Shown here in pieces: positions 1 through 9,548 of a stretch of 64,000 nt of DNA. Each line of letters starts with the position of its first letter. Position 1 is the stretch's first letter. Origin of the DNA: Pseudidiomarina aquimaris (GTDB lineage: Bacteria; Pseudomonadota; Gammaproteobacteria; Enterobacterales; Alteromonadaceae); NCBI RefSeq assembly GCF_003987395.1, contig NZ_PIPT01000003.1, forward strand, positions 124,001 to 188,000, given 5' to 3'. Below the pieces are notes generated by a model. That model saw only the letters and a list, made by a program, of their open reading frames with translations. It was not told the DNA's origin and did no database searches. Position numbers and translations under genes: made by a program.

Positions 1-1
1 C

Positions 2-1042
2 GTGTACCCAGGTGTCATTGCGCTGGATACCACCATTGGCTTGCGTGAAATTGAGGCCGTACGCGCTACTGAGGACGCCGAAGAAGTAGGTGCAGTGACG
101 CCAGAAGTTTCCGGTCATGTGGCTTATAATCCGGATTCAGAGGTGATTCCGACTATTCGCTACAACGGTGTATCGCATGCGCAAATCGTTCCGCAAGGCG
201 ACTTAGTTATGGGGCGTTCGAGTTTATTGCAACTCGACGGTTGGACCTATGAAGATGCCGGTGAGCGATTGAACGTGGGAGTTCACGTTAATTGGCCGCG
301 CGTTGGCATCAATACCGCATGGTGGGAGCGTCGTTCGCCGGAAGAACAACGCAAAGCCAATGCTGAAGCCCGTAAGAACCTAGAAAAAACCTTGGTACAA
401 GCGAAAGCTTATTATGACGCTAAGCTTGCTGGGGAGTTACAGGGTACCGACCTGCGTTGGGAAGCAATGCTTGGCCTGTTTGACGGTACATCAACTTTGT
501 TTGTACACGCTAACGACCAGCGTCAAATCGAAGAAGCGATGGACCTTACGCAAGAATGGGGCTTTGATTGGGTGCTGATGGGCGCTCGGGACGCATGGCG
601 CATGGCTGATGAACTCGCGGCGGCTGAAGTTCGCGTGGTGTTCGGTGCGCCGTTTGGTCTACCAAGTCGTCATGACGAAGCCTTTGACCAAGCGTTTGCA
701 ACGCCGGCCGCACTTGCTGAAGCTGGCGTGAACTTTGCGCTTAGCTATCCAGGTTATTGGGATGTTCGTAACTTACCGTTTGCGGCGGGTAACGCTGTTG
801 CTTATGGCTTAGATCGCGAAGCTGCGCTGGCAGCTATTACGCTCAAACCAGCCGAGTTTCTCGGTGTTGCCGACCGTCTTGGTTCACTCGAAGAGGGCAA
901 GCAAGCAACCCTGGTTATTTCTGCGGGAGATTTGCTGGACCCAATTGGACAAAAGGTAGAAGCATTATTTATTGAGGGGCGTAACGTTGATTTAAACAAC
1001 CGTCATTTGCAACTCTATAATAAATATAAGCAAAAGCCTTAA
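2..1042 (+). CDS. Amidohydrolase family protein, C-terminal part (5' end outside window)
   Basis: The reading frame is open to the left edge, so the N-terminus, including any HxH metal-binding motif, is missing. The visible 346 residues resemble the C-terminal half of imidazolonepropionase-like amidohydrolases. A metal-ligand-like His sits in LFVHAND near residue 170. The tail pattern (AITLKPAEFLGV, then GSLEEGKQATLVI) is typical of the small beta-sandwich domain that closes these enzymes. Metal-dependent hydrolysis of an amide or related bond is likely, but the substrate cannot be told. A clear terminator follows the stop codon, so this is the last gene of its unit. Family assignment is fairly secure; the specific function is unknown. 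Confidence 0.8.
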   Translation: MYPGVIALDTTIGLREIEAVRATEDAEEVGAVTPEVSGHVAYNPDSEVIPTIRYNGVSHAQIVPQGDLVMGRSSLLQLDGWTYEDAGERLNVGVHVNWPRVGINTAWWERRSPEEQRKANAEARKNLEKTLVQAKAYYDAKLAGELQGTDLRWEAMLGLFDGTSTLFVHANDQRQIEEAMDLTQEWGFDWVLMGARDAWRMADELAAAEVRVVFGAPFGLPSRHDEAFDQAFATPAALAEAGVNFALSYPGYWDVRNLPFAAGNAVAYGLDREAALAAITLKPAEFLGVADRLGSLEEGKQATLVISAGDLLDPIGQKVEALFIEGRNVDLNNRHLQLYNKYKQKP

Positions 1043-1060
1043 GTAAAATGTTAAAGACAA

Positions 1061-1089
1061 AAGCCGATTCATTAGAGTCGGCTTTTTTT
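1061..1089 (+). terminator. Rho-independent terminator after the amidohydrolase gene
   Basis: Ten-base-pair stem with arms starting AAGCCGA and ending TCGGCTT, including one T-G pair, and a four-base ATTA loop. A run of seven T follows. It lies 19 bases after the stop codon. Confidence 0.85.
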
Positions 1090-1195
1090 ATTCAGGATTA
1101 GCGTAAAAATACGCGGCAAAGCTTGTGTTTAGTGGCTTCTATTGGCACTATTTACAGGTCTCTAATCAAATAATAACAATCAAAGTAGGTATCGA

Positions 1196-1501
1196 ATGTC
1201 GGTTTCCCGTCACTTAACGAGCGATGGCAAAGAGTTAACGATCTCAATACATGGCAAATTTGACTTTGGAGTCGTTAATGATTTTCGCCGAGCCTATAGC
1301 TCGCTCGGCGATGAAAAGCCAAGAGTTTACATCGATTTACGAGAAACAGAATATTTAGATAGTTCAGCATTAGGGATGTTACTTAATATGCGTAAAGCAA
1401 TTAACGAACATGTTGAATCTATCCACATCATCAATTGTCGCGCCGAAGTTCGCAACATCCTCGATATTTCGCGTTTCGATAAACTCTTTATTATCGACTA
1501 A
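1196..1501 (+). CDS. STAS-domain anti-sigma factor antagonist (HsbA/SpoIIAA-like)
   Basis: A 101-residue single-domain STAS protein. The hallmark LDSSALG lies at residues 54-60, with the phosphorylatable serine being Ser-56 or Ser-57. In the SpoIIAA/RsbV/HsbA family the unphosphorylated form binds an anti-sigma kinase or another partner, and phosphorylation releases it. The next gene, 24 bases downstream on the same strand, encodes a protein with both a PP2C phosphatase and a kinase-like ATPase domain. The two therefore probably form a partner switch. What the switch controls (a sigma factor, a biofilm cyclase or a flagellar regulator) cannot be read here, because no sigma factor or anti-sigma gene is adjacent. 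Confidence 0.85.
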   Translation: MSVSRHLTSDGKELTISIHGKFDFGVVNDFRRAYSSLGDEKPRVYIDLRETEYLDSSALGMLLNMRKAINEHVESIHIINCRAEVRNILDISRFDKLFIID

Positions 1502-1525
1502 TCGTCGGTAACGGAGGCTCTCGTT

Positions 1526-3184
1526 ATGTTGCAGCCGTCCAAACAAGCCGTTATTGACATCTTTCATGATGATTCGTCGTTCGCTGCGCAAGTAATCGCA
1601 GAGGTGCGACGTTTACGGCTGGCACGGAAGATACGGCAACGCAAGTTGGCAACGTGGTCTGCTGCAGATCATCCTCCGCATCCAACGCTTCTAGTCACTG
1701 TCGATGCTACCGGCGTGTTAACACCCGCGTTAGCTTGCGCTGAGCAATTGCTTATCGTTCCGGAGCCATTAAGTATAAGAGAGCTATCGCGTTGGCCGGG
1801 CGAAGTGATTGAATGGCCGCTCCACCCGACACATTTGTCGCGCCGTATTCAACGTGTATGCAATGCTTTTAATACCGCAGGGCAGTTGCGCGCGGTGCGC
1901 GAAAGCCTTTTCTGGCACAATCGCCGTGTCGATCGCGAATATGAGTTGATTGAACACATTTTTCGTAACGCACTAAGCCGCAACTATCTTGATTACCCGC
2001 ATATCCGAACCTTGCTGGCGCCGGCAGCAAAATTTAACGGCGATCTGTGTTTAGTAACACCAGGGCCGCAAGGTGGCTTATACGTGATGATGGCCGATTT
2101 CACGGGGCATGGCTTGGCTCCGGCTACAGGCGCGCTGCCACTTTCTCAAGCCTTTTTCGCCATGGCAGACCGAGGCGTGTCGATTGCTGAGATGGTCACT
2201 GAGTTTAATTATCGGCTACATCGCCTGTTACCCAATGACATGTTCTGCGCCTGCTTTATTTTGGAGCTGTCGGCCAGTGGAGAGCGTTTGTCCTATTGGA
2301 ATGGTGGCATGCCCCCAGCGTTGGTTTATGACGCCGAGGGAACGATTCGTCACCGCTTAAAAGCGCAGCACATGGCGCTTGGCGTGTTGTCCCCCGATGA
2401 CTTTGATGCACAACTGGTAACCATCCGAACTGAACGCTCTGACTTTGTGGCGCTTTATACTGACGGTGTGATTGAGCTGCTGAGTCAACAACATGAATTT
2501 CTGGGTGCGGAAACGTTTGAGCGCTATCTCGCCGACTATCCGAGTCTGAGTGACTTTGATCGCCTTGTGGCCAAGCTTGAGAGCTTTCGCGGTAATCAGC
2601 CGCTGCATGATGATTTATCGTTGGCGGTCTTGCAGTGTCTTCCTACAGAGTTAGGTGCACCGGATGAAGAAGCCGAAGTCCATGCACTGCCGTTTAGTTT
2701 TGAATCACGACTTACCGTTGAAGACTTGCAACAGCTTGATGTCGTCAGTGCGGTCCTCAGTGTGCTTCGGCGTTTGCCAAAGTTACGTAGTCATCGCACG
2801 ACGATTTACCTATTGCTAGCTGAAGCTTTTAACAACGCCCTAGAACATGGCCTATTAGGGCTCGATTCACGCATGAAAAATGATCCTGAGGGGTTCGCTT
2901 ACTATTACCAACTCCGTGCGGAACGACTGGCGGCGTTACGCGAAGGCTGGATTGCAATTCGTGTGGAATATCATCCCCATGAACATTATTTGAAGTTTAA
3001 CTTAGCGCATTCGGGCGAACCCTATGACCTCACTGAATTAGAGCAAGATAACCAGATACAGCGTACTTATGGCCGTGGTGTAACGTTACTGCAGCAGCTC
3101 GCCGACAATGTCCAGTGGCATGCCAACGGGCAAAGTGTCGAATTCGGTTACTACCTCAACAACGGCAACTCAACCGCCCGCTAG
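1526..3184 (+). CDS. Receiver-like / PP2C phosphatase / HATPase fusion, partner-switch regulator (HsbR/RsbU-W-like)
   Basis: 552 residues. Residues about 8-115 look like a degenerate response-regulator receiver: Asp-15/Asp-16 could be the acidic pair and Asp-60 the phosphoacceptor, but the usual Lys-Pro near the end is His-100/Pro-101. A SpoIIE-type PP2C domain follows at about 165-370, with metal-binding GD (172-173), DFTGHG (191-196), YTDGV (311-315) and DD (362-363). A GHKL ATPase of the RsbW type lies at about 395-545, with N-box EAFNNALEHG (433-442) and a glycine box near YGRGVTLLQQ. The protein could thus both phosphorylate and dephosphorylate the STAS protein encoded just upstream. Its last 15 bases overlap the convergent yciH gene. 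The domain calls are firm; the receiver call is tentative. Confidence 0.85.
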   Translation: MLQPSKQAVIDIFHDDSSFAAQVIAEVRRLRLARKIRQRKLATWSAADHPPHPTLLVTVDATGVLTPALACAEQLLIVPEPLSIRELSRWPGEVIEWPLHPTHLSRRIQRVCNAFNTAGQLRAVRESLFWHNRRVDREYELIEHIFRNALSRNYLDYPHIRTLLAPAAKFNGDLCLVTPGPQGGLYVMMADFTGHGLAPATGALPLSQAFFAMADRGVSIAEMVTEFNYRLHRLLPNDMFCACFILELSASGERLSYWNGGMPPALVYDAEGTIRHRLKAQHMALGVLSPDDFDAQLVTIRTERSDFVALYTDGVIELLSQQHEFLGAETFERYLADYPSLSDFDRLVAKLESFRGNQPLHDDLSLAVLQCLPTELGAPDEEAEVHALPFSFESRLTVEDLQQLDVVSAVLSVLRRLPKLRSHRTTIYLLLAEAFNNALEHGLLGLDSRMKNDPEGFAYYYQLRAERLAALREGWIAIRVEYHPHEHYLKFNLAHSGEPYDLTELEQDNQIQRTYGRGVTLLQQLADNVQWHANGQSVEFGYYLNNGNSTAR

Positions 3185-3511
3185 TTTCACCGTAAAGCCC
3201 TGTTGCTCGAGATAGGCTTTACTCGCTGCGCGCTGGTCACCTTGTAATTCAATCGTGCCATTTTTTACACTGCCACCCACACCACACTGTTTGCGTAAGG
3301 CTTTTGCATAGCGTTGCAAGAGTTCTTCTTGAGCAGGCAAGTCAAGAAGAACCGTGACACCTTTACCTTTACGCCCTTTGGTTTGGCGCTGAATACGCAC
3401 CGGTAAACTGGTATCGGGCGTAACCTCTTGGGTTTGTGCGTCAGGCGTCGTAGCAGGCTCGTTGCTGCTGGAAAAACCTAAGTTCTTTAATTGCTCAGAT
3501 AAGCTTGACAC
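3170..3511 (-). CDS. yciH: YciH, SUI1/eIF1-like translation factor
   Basis: 113 residues, close to the length of E. coli YciH. The C-terminal half carries the SUI1 fold: a basic stretch TKGRKGKGVTVLLDL, then LRKQCGVGGSVKNGTIELQGDQ, the most conserved part of the family. The N-terminal 40 residues are low-complexity and probably disordered. Bacterial SUI1 proteins bind the small ribosomal subunit and affect start-codon discrimination, but their physiological role is poorly settled. The gene converges with the partner-switch gene, with a 15-base overlap at the 3' ends, and diverges from cysB. Confidence 0.9.
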   Translation of the reverse strand: MSSLSEQLKNLGFSSSNEPATTPDAQTQEVTPDTSLPVRIQRQTKGRKGKGVTVLLDLPAQEELLQRYAKALRKQCGVGGSVKNGTIELQGDQRAASKAYLEQQGFTVKLAGG

Positions 3512-3595
3512 AGAATCCTCATATTTTAAGCTTGGAATAACTAATGATCGTGTTATATATTTTTAGAATAAGTGAACCATCACCTGTGAGGCTAG

Positions 3596-4579
<984 letters not shown>

Positions 4580-4594
4580 TGTGCAGGTGCGTGT

Positions 4595-5968
4595 TTAACA
4601 CTCAATGATATTGACGGCGAGGCCGCCACGTGCGGTCTCTTTGTATTTGGTTTTCATGTCGTTGCCGGTGTCCCACATGGTTTTGATCACTTTGTCGAGT
4701 GAGACTTTGTGATCGCCGCTTCCACGCAACGCAAGGCGCGCAGCATTAATAGCTTTCACTGCCCCCATGGCATTACGCTCAATGCAAGGGACTTGTACCA
4801 AGCCACCTACAGGGTCACAGGTTAGGCCGAGGTTATGCTCCATACCAATTTCCGCGGCATTTTCGACATTGCTCGCGTTGCCGCCCATGAGCTCCGCTAA
4901 CGCACCCGCTGCCATAGAACAAGCGACACCTACCTCACCTTGACAACCGACTTCAGCACCGCTAATTGAGGCATTTTTCTTATACAAAATACCGATGGCT
5001 GCAGAGGTCAACAGAAAACGCACGACCGTTTCTTCGTCGAGCGGTGAGATAAACTTGTCAGCATACTTCATGACCGCCGGAATGATGCCTGCGGCGCCGT
5101 TGGTTGGCGCGGTTACAACGCGTCCACCTGCGGCATTCTCTTCGTTTACCGCAAGGGCAAATAAGTCCACCCAGTCCATGGTTTGCATTGGGTCTGCTGA
5201 CTTTTCGTTCTTCAGGCGTTGATAAAGCCCTGGAGCGCGACGACGCACCTTCAAACCGCCGGGTAAGATGCCCTCGGTTTTAATGCCACGGTCGATACAT
5301 TCGTCCATGGTTTGCCAAATATGCATCAGGCGCTCGCGAATTTCTTTTTCGCTGCGGAACACTTTCTCGTTGGCAAGCATGAGTGAGCTAATACGCAAAC
5401 CATGCTCATTGCACTGCGAGAGGAGCTCGGCGGCGCTATCGAATGGGTATGGGATCGGCTTACTCGATTGTTCGATGGCTTCCTCTAAGGTGTCATCGAA
5501 GTCGGCATCGCGGACAATAAAGCCACCGCCAATGGAGTAGTAAAGATCCTTATAAATGACCTCGTCGCCTTTGTAGAGGCGTAACTCCATAGCATTAGCG
5601 TGACGGGGCATAGTTTTGCGTCGATGAAAGGTGATTGCCCCTTCGCGCGGAAACTTAATCTCGTGTTCACCCAGTAACTTCAGCCGTTGGCTTTTCTCCG
5701 TCGTGGCTAAAAACTCATCGACTACCGTGGTATCTACGGTTTCGGGGTCTTCACCGGCAAGTCCGAGGATAACAGCTTTACCAGTACCGTGGCCTTTACC
5801 GGTTTGGCCAAGAGAGCCGAATAGCTCGACTTTGATGCCGGTAGCTTCGCTAAGCGATACCTTTTGTGCCGCGTCATGCAGAAATTCTTTAGCTGCGCGC
5901 ATAGGTCCGACAGTATGTGAACTCGATGGGCCAATACCCACTTTGTAGATATCAAAAACACTAATCAT
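4595..5968 (-). CDS. sdaA: L-serine ammonia-lyase (iron-sulfur, single-chain)
   Basis: 457 residues, normal for one-chain L-serine deaminases, which convert serine to pyruvate and ammonia using an oxygen-labile 4Fe-4S cluster. The N-terminal half is the beta domain, starting [22 protein letters not shown]; the C-terminal half is the catalytic alpha domain. Cysteines 342, 384 and 395 match the three cluster ligands of the family. The last residue of the protein is Cys-457; in the known type 2 serine dehydratase structure the C-terminal cysteine occupies the open iron site. The gene lies 11 bases after nudL and is probably the third cistron of a pabB-nudL-sdaA transcript. It converges with cysB. 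Whether the organism calls it sdaA or sdaB is arbitrary here. Confidence 0.94.
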   Translation of the reverse strand: MISVFDIYKVGIGPSSSHTVGPMRAAKEFLHDAAQKVSLSEATGIKVELFGSLGQTGKGHGTGKAVILGLAGEDPETVDTTVVDEFLATTEKSQRLKLLGEHEIKFPREGAITFHRRKTMPRHANAMELRLYKGDEVIYKDLYYSIGGGFIVRDADFDDTLEEAIEQSSKPIPYPFDSAAELLSQCNEHGLRISSLMLANEKVFRSEKEIRERLMHIWQTMDECIDRGIKTEGILPGGLKVRRRAPGLYQRLKNEKSADPMQTMDWVDLFALAVNEENAAGGRVVTAPTNGAAGIIPAVMKYADKFISPLDEETVVRFLLTSAAIGILYKKNASISGAEVGCQGEVGVACSMAAGALAELMGGNASNVENAAEIGMEHNLGLTCDPVGGLVQVPCIERNAMGAVKAINAARLALRGSGDHKVSLDKVIKTMWDTGNDMKTKYKETARGGLAVNIIEC

Positions 5969-5979
5969 AAATGTATTCG

Positions 5980-6579
5980 TTAACCTTCGTTGAGTGAGCG
6001 ATACAATGTATGGCGCTCAGGATACACGTGATCGGCCAATTCTCGCAAAATTCCAGCCGTCGCACCCCAAATATTTCTATGTTCATATGGAATAAAGTAT
6101 ACCTGATCGTAAATAAAGCGCCGCAAGCGATAGGCAAAATGGCCTTGCTGCTGCATTAAGTGTGCCAATGGAACTGTGAAAATTTCTTCCACTTCACTGG
6201 GATCTGCTTGCAACGGTTGCTTAGGTGTAATGAAGCCGACATACGGGCGGATGAGAAAGTTACTAATGACTGGGTAGTCTTGTAGTACACCCACCAATTC
6301 AACATCGTTGGGCTGGAGGGCTATCTCTTCATGGGCTTCACGTAAGGCGGTGGTGTACAGATCAGGATCAGCTAATTCTTGCCGTCCGCCAGGAAAGCTA
6401 ATCTGCCCCGCGTGGTGCCGCAAATGATTACTACGTTGCGTTAACACTACTTCGAGTTGCCCTTCACGCTCCCACAGAGGGATAAGCACAGCGGCAGGGC
6501 GCAGGCGTTTCAATAGTGGACGTTGCTGCAGCTGTTTCGAATGCAGTTGAAAACGGCGCAAAAACTCGTCGCGGGTCAT
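5980..6579 (-). CDS. nudL: NudL-type Nudix hydrolase (coenzyme A pyrophosphatase family)
   Basis: 199 residues. The Nudix box spans residues 64-86, with GG at 64-65 and REAHEE at 80-85. It is preceded by the [20 protein letters not shown] signature (47-65) that marks the CoA-diphosphatase (YeaB/NudL, PCD1-like) branch. Members cleave CoA or related nucleotides to 4'-phosphopantetheine and 3',5'-ADP. The start codon overlaps the pabB stop by four bases (ATGA type). The pabB-nudL-sdaA order is also found in enterobacteria, where yoaB/pabB, nudL and sdaA are neighbours. Confidence 0.92.
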   Translation of the reverse strand: MTRDEFLRRFQLHSKQLQQRPLLKRLRPAAVLIPLWEREGQLEVVLTQRSNHLRHHAGQISFPGGRQELADPDLYTTALREAHEEIALQPNDVELVGVLQDYPVISNFLIRPYVGFITPKQPLQADPSEVEEIFTVPLAHLMQQQGHFAYRLRRFIYDQVYFIPYEHRNIWGATAGILRELADHVYPERHTLYRSLNEG

Positions 6580-7916
6580 GTGCCCATCTCGCTTACGCTG
6601 GTCGAACGTAACACCGGCAGAATTTTTGCGACCTTATCAAGGGTTTCTTGATACTCTTCTGCGCCGGCAGAGTCGATCACCAAGCCGCCGCCCGCCCAAC
6701 AGTGCAACGCCCCATGCTCGGCTACGAGAGTGCGAATACAAATATTGGTGTCGCTGGCGCCATGCTGCGAAATATAGCCCATGCTGCCGCAATAGAAGCT
6801 CCGTCGGTGGGGTTCTAACTCGTCAATAATTTCCATCGCCCGCACTTTGGGGGCACCGGTAATCGAGCCGCCTGGAAAGCACGCTGCAAGCAAGTCTAAG
6901 GCCTGCATGGGGGGCTGGAGCTCGCCCACGACCGTACTCACTAAATGGTGAACGGCAGGGTAGCTTTCGATCGCAAACAATTTGGGCACCTGCACGCTAC
7001 CAGGTTGGCAGACGCGACTGAGGTCATTGCGTAATAGATCGACGATCATGACATTTTCGGCGCGGTCTTTGCTGGCTGATTGTAACGCGTTGGCAAGCGC
7101 TTGATCGCGCTCGGGTGTAGCAGCGCGGGGGCGTGTGCCCTTGATTGGTTTGGTCTCGACATGACCTTTGGCATCGACGCGTAAAAAGCGCTCGGGAGAT
7201 TGGCTCAACAGCGCGCCCTCGGGCAGCCGCATAAAGGCTGAATAGGGCCCTTGGTTGGCGTCACGTAAACGCTGGTAGGCGTCCCACTCGTCACCGTGGT
7301 AAGGGGCGGTAAAGCGTTGCGCGAGATTAATCTGGTAGCAGTCGCCAGCCCGCAAATAATCTTGTACTTGCGCGAACTTGGTCAAGTAATCGGCACGGCT
7401 CATGTTGCTCTGCCATGCGCCGGCTAAGGCGAAGGCTTCAGGATTCTTTGCAGCTGAGTCGCTGGTTTGCCAGAATTGCTGCCAGTGCTCTATTTCGCCA
7501 GCGGGGGCAAGCAGCCAGATACAATCTTTCACGCGGTCATGAATGAGCGCTCGCACATAAAGCCCCACTGCGAGTTGTGGTAACTGAATATCAGCAAGTG
7601 CGTGTTCTGGTAGACGTTCCAGCGCACGTCCCGCATCGTAGCTCCAGGCACCTGCAAGTCCACCTTGGAAGGGCAACTCACTAGGACCTTGGTAATGCGG
7701 TAACTGCGTCATGAGCTCGCTGAGCTTGCTCGGCCATGCGGCGGCGTCAGTGACAACTGCTTCCGGCTGCCAAAAAATGAAGTCATAATGGCTATGCGGG
7801 TGCTCGCAGCTGTCTAATAGTAGCGCCCATGGCTGCTCGGCAACCTTGCTGAACAGATCTACTAACGTCACTTTATCGTTTGCTTGCAGTGCCAGCGGAA
7901 CAGCAACAATCGTCAC
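6576..7916 (-). CDS. pabB: Aminodeoxychorismate synthase component I
   Basis: 446 residues, the usual length. It converts chorismate plus ammonia (from the PabA glutaminase) to 4-amino-4-deoxychorismate for folate synthesis. The chorismate-binding domain fills residues about 170-440 and contains PIKGTRPR (257-264), with PabB rather than TrpE character, and the downstream ENVMIVDLLRNDL and PGGSITGAPK segments. The N-terminal domain is the anthranilate-synthase-like region with DSCEHP. Translation starts at GTG with GGAG upstream; the nearby ATG is in another frame and closes at once. The gene diverges from fumarase across 120 bases and overlaps nudL by four bases. No pabA or pabC is nearby. 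Confidence 0.93.
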   Translation of the reverse strand: MTIVAVPLALQANDKVTLVDLFSKVAEQPWALLLDSCEHPHSHYDFIFWQPEAVVTDAAAWPSKLSELMTQLPHYQGPSELPFQGGLAGAWSYDAGRALERLPEHALADIQLPQLAVGLYVRALIHDRVKDCIWLLAPAGEIEHWQQFWQTSDSAAKNPEAFALAGAWQSNMSRADYLTKFAQVQDYLRAGDCYQINLAQRFTAPYHGDEWDAYQRLRDANQGPYSAFMRLPEGALLSQSPERFLRVDAKGHVETKPIKGTRPRAATPERDQALANALQSASKDRAENVMIVDLLRNDLSRVCQPGSVQVPKLFAIESYPAVHHLVSTVVGELQPPMQALDLLAACFPGGSITGAPKVRAMEIIDELEPHRRSFYCGSMGYISQHGASDTNICIRTLVAEHGALHCWAGGGLVIDSAGAEEYQETLDKVAKILPVLRSTSVSEMGT

Positions 7917-8036
7917 GACATCTTTACTCCAAAAGCATTTGCCACAAGCTTAACATAAGCTCGGCTAAAACTGGTCAGCGTGCGCTGAAAACGCTATGAT
8001 AACGCCCAATTGTAACCGCATGAAGTAGAGGAAAAC

Positions 8037-9548
8037 ATGGCCATTATTCGTCAGGCTGACTTTATTGAAAGTATTGCCGATGCCCTGCAGTATATTTCGT
8101 ACTACCACCCGCTGGATTTTGTTCAAGCTTTAGAAAAGGCCTATCACAAAGAAGAAAGTGAAGCGGCTAAGAATGCGATTGCCCAAGTTTTGACGAATTC
8201 ACGCATGGCAGCTCAAGGGCACCGCCCGATTTGCCAAGATACCGGTATCGTGACGTGTTTTGTCAAAGTTGGCATGGGCGTGCAATGGGACAAGACGGAC
8301 ATGGCCGTGCAGCAAATGGTTGACGAGGGCACGCGTCAGGCGTACACCAACCCAGAAAACCCGCTACGCGCATCGATTGTCGCCGACCCAGCAGGTAAGC
8401 GTAAAAATACCGGCGATAATACGCCAGCCGTGGTGCACATTGATATGGTGCCGGGTGACAAGATTGAAGTCATGATTGCAGCCAAAGGTGGCGGCTCAGA
8501 AAATAAATCGAAGATGGTGATGCTTAACCCAAGTGACTCAATTGCCGACTGGGTGGTTGAAACCATGCCGAAACTTGGTGCGGGCTGGTGCCCACCGGGC
8601 ATGATTGGCCTTGGTATTGGCGGTACTGCAGAAAAGTCGGCAGTCTTGGCGAAGGAAGCCTTGATGGACCCAGTCGACATTCAAGAGTTGCTGGAACGTG
8701 GACCGCAGAACGCCGAAGAAGAACTACGCCTCGAAATTTATGAGCGGGTAAACAAATTAGGTATTGGAGCGCAAGGCCTCGGCGGCGTGACAACCGTCAT
8801 GGACGTCAAAATCAAAACGGCACCCACTCATGCTGCGTCCAAGCCTGTGACCTTGATTCCAAACTGTGCGGCGACACGCCACGCGCACTTCTATCTCGAC
8901 GGTTCAGGTCCCGCAGATTTGCAGCCACCGAAGCTTGAAGACTGGCCCGATATCACTTTTGAACTTGGTGATGATGCGCGTCGTGTCAATCTGGATGAAC
9001 TCACGCAAGCGGATATTGAAACTTGGAAAACCGGCGAAACCGTATTGCTCTCGGGTAAAATGCTGACCGGTCGCGATGCTGCGCATAAGCGCATTAAAGA
9101 TATGCTTGATAACGGCGAAACCCTGCCGGTCGACTTCAAAAACAAGTTCATTTATTACGTCGGTCCTGTTGATCCGGTGGGCGACGAAGTCGTCGGTCCT
9201 GCGGGCCCAACAACGGCCACACGGATGGATAAGTTTACCGACTTAATGCTCGATAAAACGGGCATTCTTGGCATGATTGGTAAGGCTGAGCGTGGACCTG
9301 CGACGGTTGAAAGTATCAAGCAACACAAAGCGGTTTACTTGATGGCTGTGGGTGGTGCTGCTTACTTAGTTGCCAAGGCAATTAAGAAAGCCAAAGTCGT
9401 CGCGTTTGAAGACTTAGGTATGGAAGCTATCTACGAGTTTGAAGTTGAAGATATGCCTGTCACCGTAGCCGTGGATAGCACCGGTGAAAATGCCCATGAA
9501 ACCGGGCCGGCGATTTGGCGCGTCAAACTGGAAGCTGCTGATGCTTAG
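8037..9548 (+). CDS. fumA: Class I fumarate hydratase (4Fe-4S)
   Basis: 503 residues with the class I iron-sulfur fumarase layout: an alpha region starting near residue 10 and a C-terminal beta region around VGPVDPVGDEVVGPAGPTTATRMD. Cys-66 in RPICQDTG and two further conserved cysteines (in AGWCPPG and IPNCAATRHAH) are the expected cluster ligands. It hydrates fumarate to malate in the TCA cycle. The stop codon overlaps the start of rmuC (ATGCTTAG), so the two are translationally coupled. Symbol fumA versus fumB cannot be separated by sequence alone. Confidence 0.93.
   Translation: MAIIRQADFIESIADALQYISYYHPLDFVQALEKAYHKEESEAAKNAIAQVLTNSRMAAQGHRPICQDTGIVTCFVKVGMGVQWDKTDMAVQQMVDEGTRQAYTNPENPLRASIVADPAGKRKNTGDNTPAVVHIDMVPGDKIEVMIAAKGGGSENKSKMVMLNPSDSIADWVVETMPKLGAGWCPPGMIGLGIGGTAEKSAVLAKEALMDPVDIQELLERGPQNAEEELRLEIYERVNKLGIGAQGLGGVTTVMDVKIKTAPTHAASKPVTLIPNCAATRHAHFYLDGSGPADLQPPKLEDWPDITFELGDDARRVNLDELTQADIETWKTGETVLLSGKMLTGRDAAHKRIKDMLDNGETLPVDFKNKFIYYVGPVDPVGDEVVGPAGPTTATRMDKFTDLMLDKTGILGMIGKAERGPATVESIKQHKAVYLMAVGGAAYLVAKAIKKAKVVAFEDLGMEAIYEFEVEDMPVTVAVDSTGENAHETGPAIWRVKLEAADA

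Noticed and set aside
9484-9540. Upstream extension of RmuC inside fumarase
   Set aside because: Lacks a ribosome site; the ATG at 9541 starts directly with the membrane helix and overlaps the fumarase stop as in coupled genes.
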